Shown: positions 17,039-24,816 of the stretch, in pieces
Layout of the letters: each line of letters opens with the position of its first letter
Position numbering within the stretch: the stretch's first letter is position 1
Source of the DNA: Pararhodobacter zhoushanensis
GTDB taxonomy: Bacteria > Pseudomonadota > Alphaproteobacteria > Rhodobacterales > Rhodobacteraceae
NCBI RefSeq assembly: GCF_025949695.1
Contig: NZ_JAPDFL010000002.1
Span: forward strand, 124,001-188,000
DNA: 64,000 nt
Reading direction: 5' to 3'
The notes under the pieces: generated by a model
Database searches by the model: none
Seen by the model: only the letters and a program-made list of their open reading frames with translations
Told to the model about the DNA's origin: nothing
Made by a program: the position numbers and the translations under genes

Positions 17039-18148
17039 ATGACCCTTACACTGCGCGCCAGTTCGGCGCTGGCACTGCTCGCCCTGGCCACGGGACCAGT
17101 CCTGGCGGACGAGTATAACTACGCAACCTTTGTGCCGCCGCAGGCCGCCAACAACGTGCTGGCGCTGCAACCCGCTTTTGACACCATCGCGGCAGAAACA
17201 GGCGGCGAGGTCCAGATCACCATGTTCGCCGGTGGTCAGTTGCTGGGCGGGCAGGACATGCTCGCCGGGGTGCGCGACGGCATTGCCGATCTGGGCTTTG
17301 TGATCCCCGTCTATGCGCCGTCGGATCTGCCCAACTCGGTGGTGATTTCGGACATGATGCCCTATGGCTCGGACCCGATTGCCGTGGCCGGGGCGTCTTT
17401 GCAGACGATGCTGATGGACTGCCCGCAGTGCGTTCAAGAGTTCGCCGACAACAATCTGGTGTATCTGGGCGGTCACGTGCCGACACCCTATCGCCTGCTG
17501 TGCCGCACCAATGTCGCCAGCCTTGCTGACATCGAGGGCCTGCGGATGCGCGGTGGCTCGGGTGCCATGTCGCGCATCGCGCAATCGCTGGGCGGTACGC
17601 CGGTGAATATGGGCGCGGGCGATATGTACGAGGCGCTCGAGCGCGGGCAACTGGACTGTGTCGTCGGCCCGATTGCATGGCTGCGCCAGTATTCGCTGGG
17701 CGAGGTGATCGGCTCGGTGCTGGGCGAACCGCTGGGTGTGCTGGGCGGTCTGGGTCTGGTGACCTGGAACACCGATTCGTGGAACGCGATGAGCGATGAG
17801 CAAAAGCAGCTCATGCTGCGCCAGATGCCGGGCATCGTCGCCCGCGCCACCATCGACGGCTATATCGCCGATGACGCCGATGTGCGCGCCCAGTACGAGG
17901 GCACGGTCGCCTTCAACGACTCGGTGCCCGAGATCCGCGCCGAACTGGACCGCATCAACGCCGAAGGCCTGCCCGCCATCATGGACGCCGCCCGCGACCG
18001 CGGTGCCACCGATCCTGATGCGATTGCCGCTGCCTATCTGCGCAATCTGGAGCACTGGCAAGACCTGGCCCGTGACCGTATCCAAGGCGACACCGACGCT
18101 CTAGCCGAAGTTCTGTGGGAAGAAATCTACAGCAAGGTCTCGTTCTGA
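17039..18148 (+). CDS. dctP: TRAP transporter substrate-binding protein, DctP type (second system)
   Basis: The product has 369 residues, the same as the binding protein at 2559. A GAGGAGGAGG site precedes the ATG and a signal peptide (MTLTLRASSALALLALATG, cleaved near VLA) directs it to the periplasm. GQLLGGQDMLAGVRDGIADLGF and MYEALERGQLDC are the ligand-domain landmarks. The four Cys of the paralogue are kept (MDCPQC, LLCRT, LDCVV), which supports paired disulfides in both. It closes the Q-M-P operon and is followed by a strong hairpin. The ligand is probably related to that of the first system, since regulator type and surroundings match. Confidence 0.9.
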   Translation: MTLTLRASSALALLALATGPVLADEYNYATFVPPQAANNVLALQPAFDTIAAETGGEVQITMFAGGQLLGGQDMLAGVRDGIADLGFVIPVYAPSDLPNSVVISDMMPYGSDPIAVAGASLQTMLMDCPQCVQEFADNNLVYLGGHVPTPYRLLCRTNVASLADIEGLRMRGGSGAMSRIAQSLGGTPVNMGAGDMYEALERGQLDCVVGPIAWLRQYSLGEVIGSVLGEPLGVLGGLGLVTWNTDSWNAMSDEQKQLMLRQMPGIVARATIDGYIADDADVRAQYEGTVAFNDSVPEIRAELDRINAEGLPAIMDAARDRGATDPDAIAAAYLRNLEHWQDLARDRIQGDTDALAEVLWEEIYSKVSF

Positions 18149-18168
18149 CGACCCCTTGATGACACGGC

Positions 18169-18197
18169 AAAGGCCGGCCCTTCAAGGGTCGGCCTTT
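18169..18197. terminator. Bidirectional rho-independent-like terminator
   Basis: AAAGGCCGGCCC (18169-18180) pairs with GGGTCGGCCTTT (18186-18197), with one G-T pair, around a short loop. The A and T ends allow function from both strands, fitting the convergent dctP and membrane-protein genes. Confidence 0.75.
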
Positions 18198-18211
18198 CGC
18201 ACGGGCGCGGG

Positions 18212-19624
18212 TTACAGCAGCATCTGCCAGACCAGCAAGGTGACGATGACCATCGCCTGAAAGGTGAGGGCAAAGACGCCGTTCCACCGCAGACCCACCA
18301 CCGAACTGGGAAGACCCGTCGCCGTGGCCAGCATGGCAACCGTCGAGGTCATCGGCGACAGCATCGCTGCCCCCACCCAGCCGCCCAGCGTGGCAACCAT
18401 CAGCATCGGTTCGGGCATCGGCAGCCCCGCCCCGACCACCGCTCCGACAAAGGCCGAGCCGGTGATCATCGGCGACAGGCCCAGCATCCCAAGCCCCAGG
18501 ATCATCACGGTGATCAGCGCCCCGACCACACCCGGCCCCATCGACAATGCCTGCACCAGCCCGCGCACGGCATCGGGCGGGATCATCTGCGCCACGATCA
18601 GCCCCAGAAACCCGCTGGCTGCCAACAGCCCGATTTCATTGGCGGAATCGGGCAGCGCGCGCAGCGTTTGCTGGCCCAGCGTGGCGGTTTTTGCGCCGAC
18701 CGGACCCTTTTCTGTCAGCATGACCCACAGCAAGGCCATGACCGGAATGACCATCAGCACCGCCGCTCGCATCGACACCGCGAAGACGTAGTCAAGCAGC
18801 GCCGCCGTCCCCGTGATCGCCAGCACCAGCGCCAGAAGCGCCAGAATGGCCGCCCAGGCACCGTCGCGCGCCGGGGGCGCGAATGGGACAAGAGGGCGCG
18901 GACCCATCCGGTCCATTGCCCAGCCCAATCCGCTGAAGACCACCAGCATGGTCAGCCCGTAGGGAAGATACCCGAACCAGTCCAGCGTCGGCATGATCGG
19001 CAACAGCAGGTTGACCGCCAGACCGACCGGCGACCACAGCACCGTGGCATTGAAGCCGCGCATGATCGCACAGGCAATGCGGCGGTTGCGGATTTCGGCG
19101 GCTCGGGCGGATTGCTCGGGCGCGCCGCGCTGTCCCAGCGCGATGCCCAGAAGCAGCTGATACCCCCCGACGTTCAGCAAGATGCCCAGCAGATGCGCGC
19201 CCGTCGCTAGGAAGGTGTAACGCCGCGCAGGCGGTTGCTGCACGACGAACTGCGCCGCAACCTCGACCTGTTCCGAGCGTTGCGCGGCGACCCGCAGCAC
19301 CGCCATCACCGCCAGCAGCGCCGGCAGATACATCGCCCGGCTCAGCGCCAGTGCCAGATCCGCGCCCTTGCCCCCGGTGGCGATGAAGATCAAGGCAAGC
19401 CCCAGCGCCGCCGCCATCATGATCCGCGCATTGGTCCGGATCCGCGGCCAGCACAGCCCCACATGCACGATGACCAGCATTGCCGCGGCAGTGGCAAAGA
19501 CGTGGTGATGACTGAGCATGTCCGCGAGGGTCAGACCCGCCGCCGCGGCAAGCGCCACTGCGGCAAGCCTGTGCAGGGCTGCGGCCCTCGACGGGGCGGA
19601 GCGTCTGCGCGGGAAATTATCCAT
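18212..19624 (-). CDS. Multi-spanning membrane protein, likely transporter of unassigned family
   Basis: The protein has 470 residues and roughly twelve hydrophobic segments, so it belongs in the inner membrane. No family was recognised with confidence. The conserved-looking stretches are GAHLLGILLNVGGYQLLLGIALGQRG, then RNRRIACAIMRGFNATVLWSPVG in a cytoplasmic-to-membrane transition, and SPMITGSAFVGAVVGAGLPMP plus GWVGAAMLSPMTSTVAML near the end. These Gly/Ser-Pro-Thr re-entrant-like motifs recall ion-transporter-superfamily carriers for organic anions. The gene faces away from a GntR gene, and the repeated FadR-type operator lies just upstream of its start, so it probably moves a pathway acid in or out. 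Confidence 0.7.
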   Translation of the reverse strand: MDNFPRRRSAPSRAAALHRLAAVALAAAAGLTLADMLSHHHVFATAAAMLVIVHVGLCWPRIRTNARIMMAAALGLALIFIATGGKGADLALALSRAMYLPALLAVMAVLRVAAQRSEQVEVAAQFVVQQPPARRYTFLATGAHLLGILLNVGGYQLLLGIALGQRGAPEQSARAAEIRNRRIACAIMRGFNATVLWSPVGLAVNLLLPIMPTLDWFGYLPYGLTMLVVFSGLGWAMDRMGPRPLVPFAPPARDGAWAAILALLALVLAITGTAALLDYVFAVSMRAAVLMVIPVMALLWVMLTEKGPVGAKTATLGQQTLRALPDSANEIGLLAASGFLGLIVAQMIPPDAVRGLVQALSMGPGVVGALITVMILGLGMLGLSPMITGSAFVGAVVGAGLPMPEPMLMVATLGGWVGAAMLSPMTSTVAMLATATGLPSSVVGLRWNGVFALTFQAMVIVTLLVWQMLL

Positions 19625-19646
19625 CTTTGGCGCCCCTTTCCTTATT

Positions 19647-19657
19647 TGGACCTACCA
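19647..19657 (-). promoter_or_regulatory. FadR-type operator between the membrane protein and GntR genes
   Basis: TGGACCTACCA reads TGGTAGGTCCA on the minus strand, identical to the site at 20484. It is only 23 bases ahead of the start at 19624 and about 90 bases from the divergent regulator gene, so it may serve both. Confidence 0.55.
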
Positions 19658-19744
19658 TTGCGACCCCCTGCAGGCAAGGATGATTGCGGGTAACATAATG
19701 GCGGGTTTTGTGTCACTGTTTGCCCGACAATGAGAGAGGCTTTC

Positions 19745-20464
19745 ATGACCAAAGAAGCGGACAACGCTCTGTTTGAACCCGTGCGCAGCGATCGGTCGTT
19801 CGAGATCGTCATGCAGCGCATCCGCGAGAAGCTTGCCTCAGGTGCCTTGCGTCCCGGTGACAAGCTTCCGCCGGAACGCGAATTGGCCAAACAGCTGGAC
19901 GTCAGCCGCAACGTGGTGCGCGAAGCGCTGCGCTCGCTGGAGAACTCGGGCATGCTCAAGACCCGCAAAGGCGCGCATGGCGGGGCATTCATCGAGGAAG
20001 GCAGCGCGTCGCTGATCAGTCAGGCGCTCAGCGATCTGGTTATTCTCAACGCGATCAGCCTTGATGACCTGCTTGAGGCCCGGCTCTTGATGCTGGGCAT
20101 GGTGCTGGACCGCGTCGCCGCGCAGCCCAACCCGCCCGACCTGACCGCGCTCGCCGCCAATCTCGCCGAGACCGAAGAGGTAGTTGCCAAGAACGAGTCC
20201 GCAAAACGTGTCCCTCTGGCCCGTGCCTTTTACCATGAAGTTGCGGCCTTGACCGCCAACCGTGCGCTGGTCTTCACCATCGATGCGCAGACCGAGATGA
20301 TCCAGACCTACCTGCGCTTCCGCGTCGCCGACATGGACAGCGCCAAGCTGGTGCAGTCGCGTCGCGACTTCCTGCAGCATCTGCGCGACGGTCGTTTCGA
20401 CGCAGCAAAGGCCGAGCTGTCGGCGCATCTGGAACGGGTCCACCACCGGCTCTGGAGCGCCTGA
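19745..20464 (+). CDS. FadR-subfamily GntR regulator (3 of 3)
   Basis: The protein has 239 residues; the ATG at 19745 is preferred because GAGAGG lies at a fitting distance before it, although an ATG five codons earlier is in frame. The winged helix (LRPGDKLPPERELAKQLDV, then SRNVVREALRSLENSGML) is closest to that of the regulator at 7111. The C-terminal helical domain carries FYHEVAALTANRALVFT, so a His is present but shifted by one place relative to the usual FCD Phe-His. The promoters on both sides of it (19647 and 20484) carry the identical operator, so it is the best candidate for the regulator of those two genes. Confidence 0.9.
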   Translation: MTKEADNALFEPVRSDRSFEIVMQRIREKLASGALRPGDKLPPERELAKQLDVSRNVVREALRSLENSGMLKTRKGAHGGAFIEEGSASLISQALSDLVILNAISLDDLLEARLLMLGMVLDRVAAQPNPPDLTALAANLAETEEVVAKNESAKRVPLARAFYHEVAALTANRALVFTIDAQTEMIQTYLRFRVADMDSAKLVQSRRDFLQHLRDGRFDAAKAELSAHLERVHHRLWSA

Positions 20465-20472
20465 CTTCAGAG

Positions 20473-20501
20473 TTGACTCTCATTGGTAGGTCCATTAAAC
20501 C
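20473..20501 (+). promoter_or_regulatory. Promoter of the acyl-CoA dehydrogenase/CoA-transferase operon with FadR-type operator
   Basis: TTGACT (20473-20478) is followed after 17 bases by TAAACC (20496-20501). TGGTAGGTCCA (20484-20494) fills the spacer. The start at 20528 then follows a GAGGAGG ribosome site. Confidence 0.6.
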
Positions 20502-20527
20502 TTTCTCCATTCAGAGGAGGAACGACG

Positions 20528-21685
20528 ATGCTGGACACCACGAATGGGAACGAAGAGCTGATCATGTTCCGCGAATCCGTACGACGGATGACGGAAAAAG
20601 AGGTCGCGCCGATTGCGGCCAGGATCGACCAGGACGACCACATGCCGCATTCGCTGGTCCCGGTGTTCGGCGATCTGGGCCTGATCCAGATCATGGTCCC
20701 CGAGGAATACGGCGGCCCCGGCGGCACCACGACGATGGCCTGCATCGCCAAGGAAGAAGTCTCGCGCGCGTCTTTCGCTGTCTCGCACCTTGTCGGCGCC
20801 ACCTCGATCGCCATGGCCCTGCCGCTGGTCCATTTCGGCACCGAAGAGCAGCGCCAGCGCTACCTGCCCGAGATCGCCGAAGGCCGCACCCTGTCGTGCA
20901 TCGGCCTGACCGAGCCGCACACCGGCTCGGACGTGTCGGGGATCAAGACCTCGGCGCGCAAAGAGGGGGGCGATTACGTCATCAACGGGCAGAAGGTGTT
21001 CATCACCAAGGCCGATCAGGCGAAATACATTCTGCTGTTCGCCCGCACCTCTGAAGGCAAGGGCCATGACGGCATCTCGTCCTTCCTGATCCCGATGGAC
21101 ACCCCCGGCATCACCATCGGCGGCAGCCCCAAGAAAATGGGCCTGCGCGGGATCAAGAACTGCGATCTGTTCTTTGAAAATGTCCGCGTCCCCGCCGACA
21201 CGCTGATCGGCGCTGAAGGTCAGGGTTTCAAGAACGCCATGGGCGTGCTGAACCTGAACCGCCCGACCGTCGCCGCCGCCTCGATCGGCATCGCGCAAGC
21301 CGCGCTTGACGCCTCGCTTGCCTATGCCAAAGAGCGCGTCCAGTTCGGGCGCCCGATTGCCGAATTCCAGCTGGTGCAGGCGATGCTGGCCGATATGGCG
21401 ATCCAGATCGAAGCCGCGCGCGCCCTGCTCTATCAGGTCACCGCCCTGATTGACCGCGAGCCCAAGAACCCGCGCATCCCGATGCTCGCCTCGATGATCA
21501 AGACCTTCGCCTCGGATATGGCGATGAAGGTGACCACCGACGCCGTGCAGGTCTTTGGCGGTGCTGGCTATCTGCAGGACAACCCGGTCGAGCGTTACAT
21601 GCGCGATGCCAAGGTCTGCCAGATCTATGAAGGCACGAACCAGATCCAGCGCCTGATCATTGCCCGGGCGATGCTCAAGCAATGA
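20528..21685 (+). CDS. Acyl-CoA dehydrogenase (short-chain/butyryl type)
   Basis: The enzyme has 385 residues from the ATG at 20528; an upstream TTG in the operator is not a credible start. Signatures are SCIGLTEPHTGSDVSGIKTSARKEG (FAD and substrate site), VINGQKVFITKADQA, the FGRPIAEFQLVQAMLADM helix and QVFGGAGYLQDNPVERYMRDAKVCQIYEG. The last contains the usual catalytic Glu at YEG, so it should act as a true dehydrogenase with electron-transfer flavoprotein as acceptor. Its 3' end overlaps the CoA-transferase gene by four bases, so the CoA ester made by the transferase is the likely substrate. Confidence 0.93.
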   Translation: MLDTTNGNEELIMFRESVRRMTEKEVAPIAARIDQDDHMPHSLVPVFGDLGLIQIMVPEEYGGPGGTTTMACIAKEEVSRASFAVSHLVGATSIAMALPLVHFGTEEQRQRYLPEIAEGRTLSCIGLTEPHTGSDVSGIKTSARKEGGDYVINGQKVFITKADQAKYILLFARTSEGKGHDGISSFLIPMDTPGITIGGSPKKMGLRGIKNCDLFFENVRVPADTLIGAEGQGFKNAMGVLNLNRPTVAAASIGIAQAALDASLAYAKERVQFGRPIAEFQLVQAMLADMAIQIEAARALLYQVTALIDREPKNPRIPMLASMIKTFASDMAMKVTTDAVQVFGGAGYLQDNPVERYMRDAKVCQIYEGTNQIQRLIIARAMLKQ

Positions 21686-22809
21686 GCGGCCCTGCACCCA
21701 TCCGGGTGCTCGATTTCGGTCAGGTGATGGCGGGCCCGCTTGCGGGCCGCCTGATGGCCGATGTCGGCGCCGAGGTCATCAAGATCGAAACACCCGAGGG
21801 CGATTCCATGCGCGGTCGCCCACCGCTGCGCGATGGGCATTCGGCCTATTTCGGCACGCTCAACGCGGGCAAGCGCAGCGTTGTGCTGGACCTCAAGACC
21901 GATGAGGGGCGGCGCGACGCCTTCGCGCTGGCGCTCACAGCCGATGTGGTGATCGAGAATTTCCGCCCCGGTGTGATGGCGCGGCTGGGGTTGGGGTATG
22001 AGGCGCTGTCAGCGGCCAATCCCCGGCTGATCTATTGCGCGATCTCGGGCTTTGGGCAGCAGGGTGAAGGGGCCAAGCGCCCCGCCTATGCGCCGATGAT
22101 CCATGCGGCCTCGGGCCTCGATCTGGCGTTGATGGACTTCTCGCCCGGTGCCGAACGCCCGGCCCCCACCGGCATGTTCTATGCCGATGTCATGGCGGCG
22201 GTTTATGCGTGGGGCGCAATCCAGACCGCGCTGTTCGAGCGCGAGCGCACCGGCAAGGGCCAGAGCGTCGATGTGGCGCTGATGGACAGCCTCATTTCGA
22301 TGATGATCTACGAAGTTCAGGAAGCGCAGTTCCCGCAGGCCCGCAAGCGGCACGTCTATATCCCTGTGAAAACCTCGGACGGGTTTGTCATTGTCGTGCC
22401 GCTGTCGGGCAAGAATTTCGCTGCGATGCTGTCGGTTCTGGGTGCGCCCGAGTGGGGTGATGACCCGCGTTTCGCCACCCCGGCGGGACGCGAGGCGAAC
22501 TGGGCCGAGATCATGCGCCATGTCGAAGGCTGGACCGCAAGTCGCAGCTCGGACGCCTGCGAACAGCTGTTCATGGCCGCCGGCGTGCCCTGTTCGCGCT
22601 ACCGCACGGTGTCCGAGGCTTTGGCCGATCCGGTGTCGGTCGAGCGCGGCATCGTCGGCACGGTCGAGGATGGCGCAGGGACGTTCAGCGTGCCGAACCC
22701 GCCGTTCCGCCTGTCGCAAACCGACGCGCAGGTGCGCCGGATGATCCCCGCGCTGGGGGAAGGCACCGCGGAAATTCTCGGCGCGCTCACGTCGGCACAT
22801 GAGCACTGA
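21682..22809 (+). CDS. CaiB/BaiF family III CoA transferase
   Basis: The protein has 375 residues. The N-terminus RVLDFGQVMAGPLAGRLMADVGAEVIKIE is the CoA-binding signature of family III CoA transferases; LNAGKRSVVLDLKTDEG and VIENFRPGVMARLGLGYEAL follow. The nucleophilic Asp is expected in the ALMDSLISMM region that follows SVDV. Such enzymes move CoA from one acid to another without ATP. Linked by ATGA to an acyl-CoA dehydrogenase and under the same FadR-type operator, it probably makes the CoA ester that the dehydrogenase oxidises. Its end overlaps the next gene by eleven bases. Confidence 0.92.
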   Translation: MSGPAPIRVLDFGQVMAGPLAGRLMADVGAEVIKIETPEGDSMRGRPPLRDGHSAYFGTLNAGKRSVVLDLKTDEGRRDAFALALTADVVIENFRPGVMARLGLGYEALSAANPRLIYCAISGFGQQGEGAKRPAYAPMIHAASGLDLALMDFSPGAERPAPTGMFYADVMAAVYAWGAIQTALFERERTGKGQSVDVALMDSLISMMIYEVQEAQFPQARKRHVYIPVKTSDGFVIVVPLSGKNFAAMLSVLGAPEWGDDPRFATPAGREANWAEIMRHVEGWTASRSSDACEQLFMAAGVPCSRYRTVSEALADPVSVERGIVGTVEDGAGTFSVPNPPFRLSQTDAQVRRMIPALGEGTAEILGALTSAHEH

Positions 22810-23791
22810 GCGACTGCGCGAGGCGGGGCGCAGCGTCGCCGCCTCGCCGTCCTGGCGGCAGTGGGTGCGGGCCGAGTGGGGATTCTGGCGGGGCGTGGCT
22901 TATGACGCGCAGCGCTTTCGCCGCCATGCGTGGCTTCACCGCGTCCACAGCACGCCCAGCCGCGCGGCGCGGATGCTGGCGGATGCGCATTTCCTCGAAT
23001 ACGGCATGGCGCTGCGCGCGGCACGGCCGGGGTTCGGACTGGCTCGGGCCGAACGGCTGGCGGGCGATCTTAGTGCTGAAGGTGCAGGGACCGAGGCCGC
23101 GGCCATTGGCCTTGCCACGCTGCGCCTCTGGGCTGATTTCAATGCGGGCAGCACCCTACCGCCCGCCGTTCAGACCGCGCTTGCCCTGCCCGCACCCGCC
23201 GCTGAAGCCGGCACGCAGACCCTCACCGCTGACACCCTGCGCAGCGCCACCGTCCTCGACTTCCTCGCCTTCGCCCAAGCCCGCCACTCGGTCCGTCAGT
23301 TCGCGCCCGGCCCGGTCCCACACGACGCCATCCGCCGCGCCGTGGCGGCGGCACAAGCCGCGCCCTCAAGCTGCAACCGGCAAACCTGCCACGCGCATGT
23401 CTGGACCGACCCCGCGCTGATCAACCGGGTGCGAAGCCATCAGGCAGGCAACCGCACCTTCGGGCACGAACTGGGCGGTATCGCCGTGATCACCAGCGAC
23501 CTGCGCCACTGGGAACACGCGGGCGAGCGCTATCAGGCGTGGATCGACGGCGGGCTCTTCGCCATGTCGCTGGCGCATGGGCTTCATGCCGAAGGGTTGG
23601 GAACCTGCTTCCTCAACTGGTCCGTCGAACCCGCCACCGACCGCGCCCTGCGCGCCGAGATCGGGCTGGACGATGCGCAGCTGGTGATCGTGTTGCTGGG
23701 CTTTGGCCTGATGCCGGACAGCGCCACGGTCTGCGCCTCGCCACGCCTGCCGGTCGAGGCCGCGTTCAGCCTGAATCCGCCACTGGCATAA
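22799..23791 (+). CDS. Nitroreductase-family protein with N-terminal extension
   Basis: The protein has 330 residues, against about 200 for a simple nitroreductase. Residues from about 155 onward are nitroreductase-like: FAQARHSVRQFAPGPVP, AAAQAAPSSCNRQTCHAHV (FMN phosphate and ribityl contacts), GGLFAMSLAHGLHAEGLGTCFLNW and VIVLLGFGLMP. The first 140 residues are Arg- and His-rich (RFRRHAWLHRVHSTPSRAARML) and were not recognised. Nitroreductase-like flavoproteins reduce quinones, nitro groups or, in some families, activated enones. It is the last gene of the operon. The true substrate is unknown. Confidence 0.8.
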   Translation: MSTERLREAGRSVAASPSWRQWVRAEWGFWRGVAYDAQRFRRHAWLHRVHSTPSRAARMLADAHFLEYGMALRAARPGFGLARAERLAGDLSAEGAGTEAAAIGLATLRLWADFNAGSTLPPAVQTALALPAPAAEAGTQTLTADTLRSATVLDFLAFAQARHSVRQFAPGPVPHDAIRRAVAAAQAAPSSCNRQTCHAHVWTDPALINRVRSHQAGNRTFGHELGGIAVITSDLRHWEHAGERYQAWIDGGLFAMSLAHGLHAEGLGTCFLNWSVEPATDRALRAEIGLDDAQLVIVLLGFGLMPDSATVCASPRLPVEAAFSLNPPLA

Positions 23792-23795
23792 GAGA

Positions 23796-23826
23796 AACCG
23801 CCCCCGCCACAAGGGTGGAGCCGGTT
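23796..23826. terminator. Possible terminator between convergent operons
   Basis: AACCG (23796-23800) and CGGTT (23822-23826) enclose a second small stem, CCAC/GTGG, in the 53-base gap between two convergent operons. The stem is interrupted, so confidence is modest. Confidence 0.35.
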
Positions 23827-23844
23827 CTTGCCCGTGACGGAGCC

Positions 23845-24816
23845 TCAGAGGTCCAGTACCAGCCGCGCACTCTTCGACCCTGAGCAGCAAACCATCATCG
23901 TGTCTCCGTGCGCGCGTTCCTCATCTGTCAGAATCGTATCGCGGTGATCCGGCCGCCCCTCGATCACCCGCGTCTCGCAGGTGCCGCAGGTGCCCTCGGT
24001 ACAGGCAAAGGGGACGCTGACCCGGTTGGCGATCAGCACGTCCAGAATGGTCTTGCCCGCGTCGACGTGCAGCACCTTGCCCGAGCGGTTCAGCACCACA
24101 TCGAACCCGCCCTCGCGCGCGACTTCCTCTTTGGCCGAGAAGTATTCGGCATGCACCCGCGCCTTGGGCACAGCGCGTCCGGCAGCCTCATAGGCGGCCA
24201 GCATCGGCTCGGGGCCGCAGCAGTAGAAATGCGCCGTATCGCCCGCCCCGGCAAAGATCCGCGCCAGATCAATCAGCGCGCCGCTGACCTCGTCGTCAAA
24301 ATGCGGGGTCAGCGCGCCCTGCCCGTTGCTTTGCGCCACGCAGGCCTCGATCTCGGGCAGGAACGCCGCCGCGCTGCGCTTGCGCGCGGCGTAGTGCAGG
24401 TGCCACGGTTTGCCCAGCTCGGTCAGCCGCCGCACCATCGCCAGGATCGGCGTGATGCCGATCCCGCCCGCGATCAGCACCGAGTGCCCGGCGCTTTGAT
24501 CAAGCGCAAAGTGGTTCTTGGGCCGCGACAGACGCAGCTTGTCCCCGACGCGCATCGTGTCATGGACATAGACCGAGCCGCCCTTGCTTTTCGGATCACG
24601 GTGCACGGCAACGGTGCATTGCGCGGTGGTCCCGTCCAGCGCCGCCGTCAGGCTGTAGCTGCGGCGCAGATCGTCGGTCAGGATCAGATCCACATGCGCG
24701 CCCGGCTCGGCCTTGGGCAAGGGTGCGCCGTTGAGGGTTTCGAAGGTGACCGACAGCACCGTGTCAGCCTCATGCCGCATCTGCTTGACGCGGACCGGGA
24801 TGTCACCGTCGCTCAT
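23845..24816 (-). CDS. Oxygenase reductase (FNR domain plus plant-type 2Fe-2S ferredoxin)
   Basis: The protein has 323 residues and is of the phthalate-dioxygenase-reductase/VanB type. RRSYSLTAA binds the flavin, GGIGITPILAMVRRL is the NAD(P)H-binding start, FYCCGPEPML follows, and the C-terminal ferredoxin has CTEGTCGTC (three Cys) and the fourth Cys in MMVCCSGS. It carries electrons from NADH to a terminal oxygenase. The only matching oxygenase is the Rieske protein of the same minus-strand operon at 27250, so these two form a class IA two-component system. The start overlaps the stop of the upstream CoA-transferase gene by four bases. Confidence 0.93.
   Translation of the reverse strand: MSDGDIPVRVKQMRHEADTVLSVTFETLNGAPLPKAEPGAHVDLILTDDLRRSYSLTAALDGTTAQCTVAVHRDPKSKGGSVYVHDTMRVGDKLRLSRPKNHFALDQSAGHSVLIAGGIGITPILAMVRRLTELGKPWHLHYAARKRSAAAFLPEIEACVAQSNGQGALTPHFDDEVSGALIDLARIFAGAGDTAHFYCCGPEPMLAAYEAAGRAVPKARVHAEYFSAKEEVAREGGFDVVLNRSGKVLHVDAGKTILDVLIANRVSVPFACTEGTCGTCETRVIEGRPDHRDTILTDEERAHGDTMMVCCSGSKSARLVLDL

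Noticed and set aside
20483..20527. Earlier start for the acyl-CoA dehydrogenase
   Set aside because: The extra codons cover the promoter and operator; the ATG at 20528 follows GAGGAGG.
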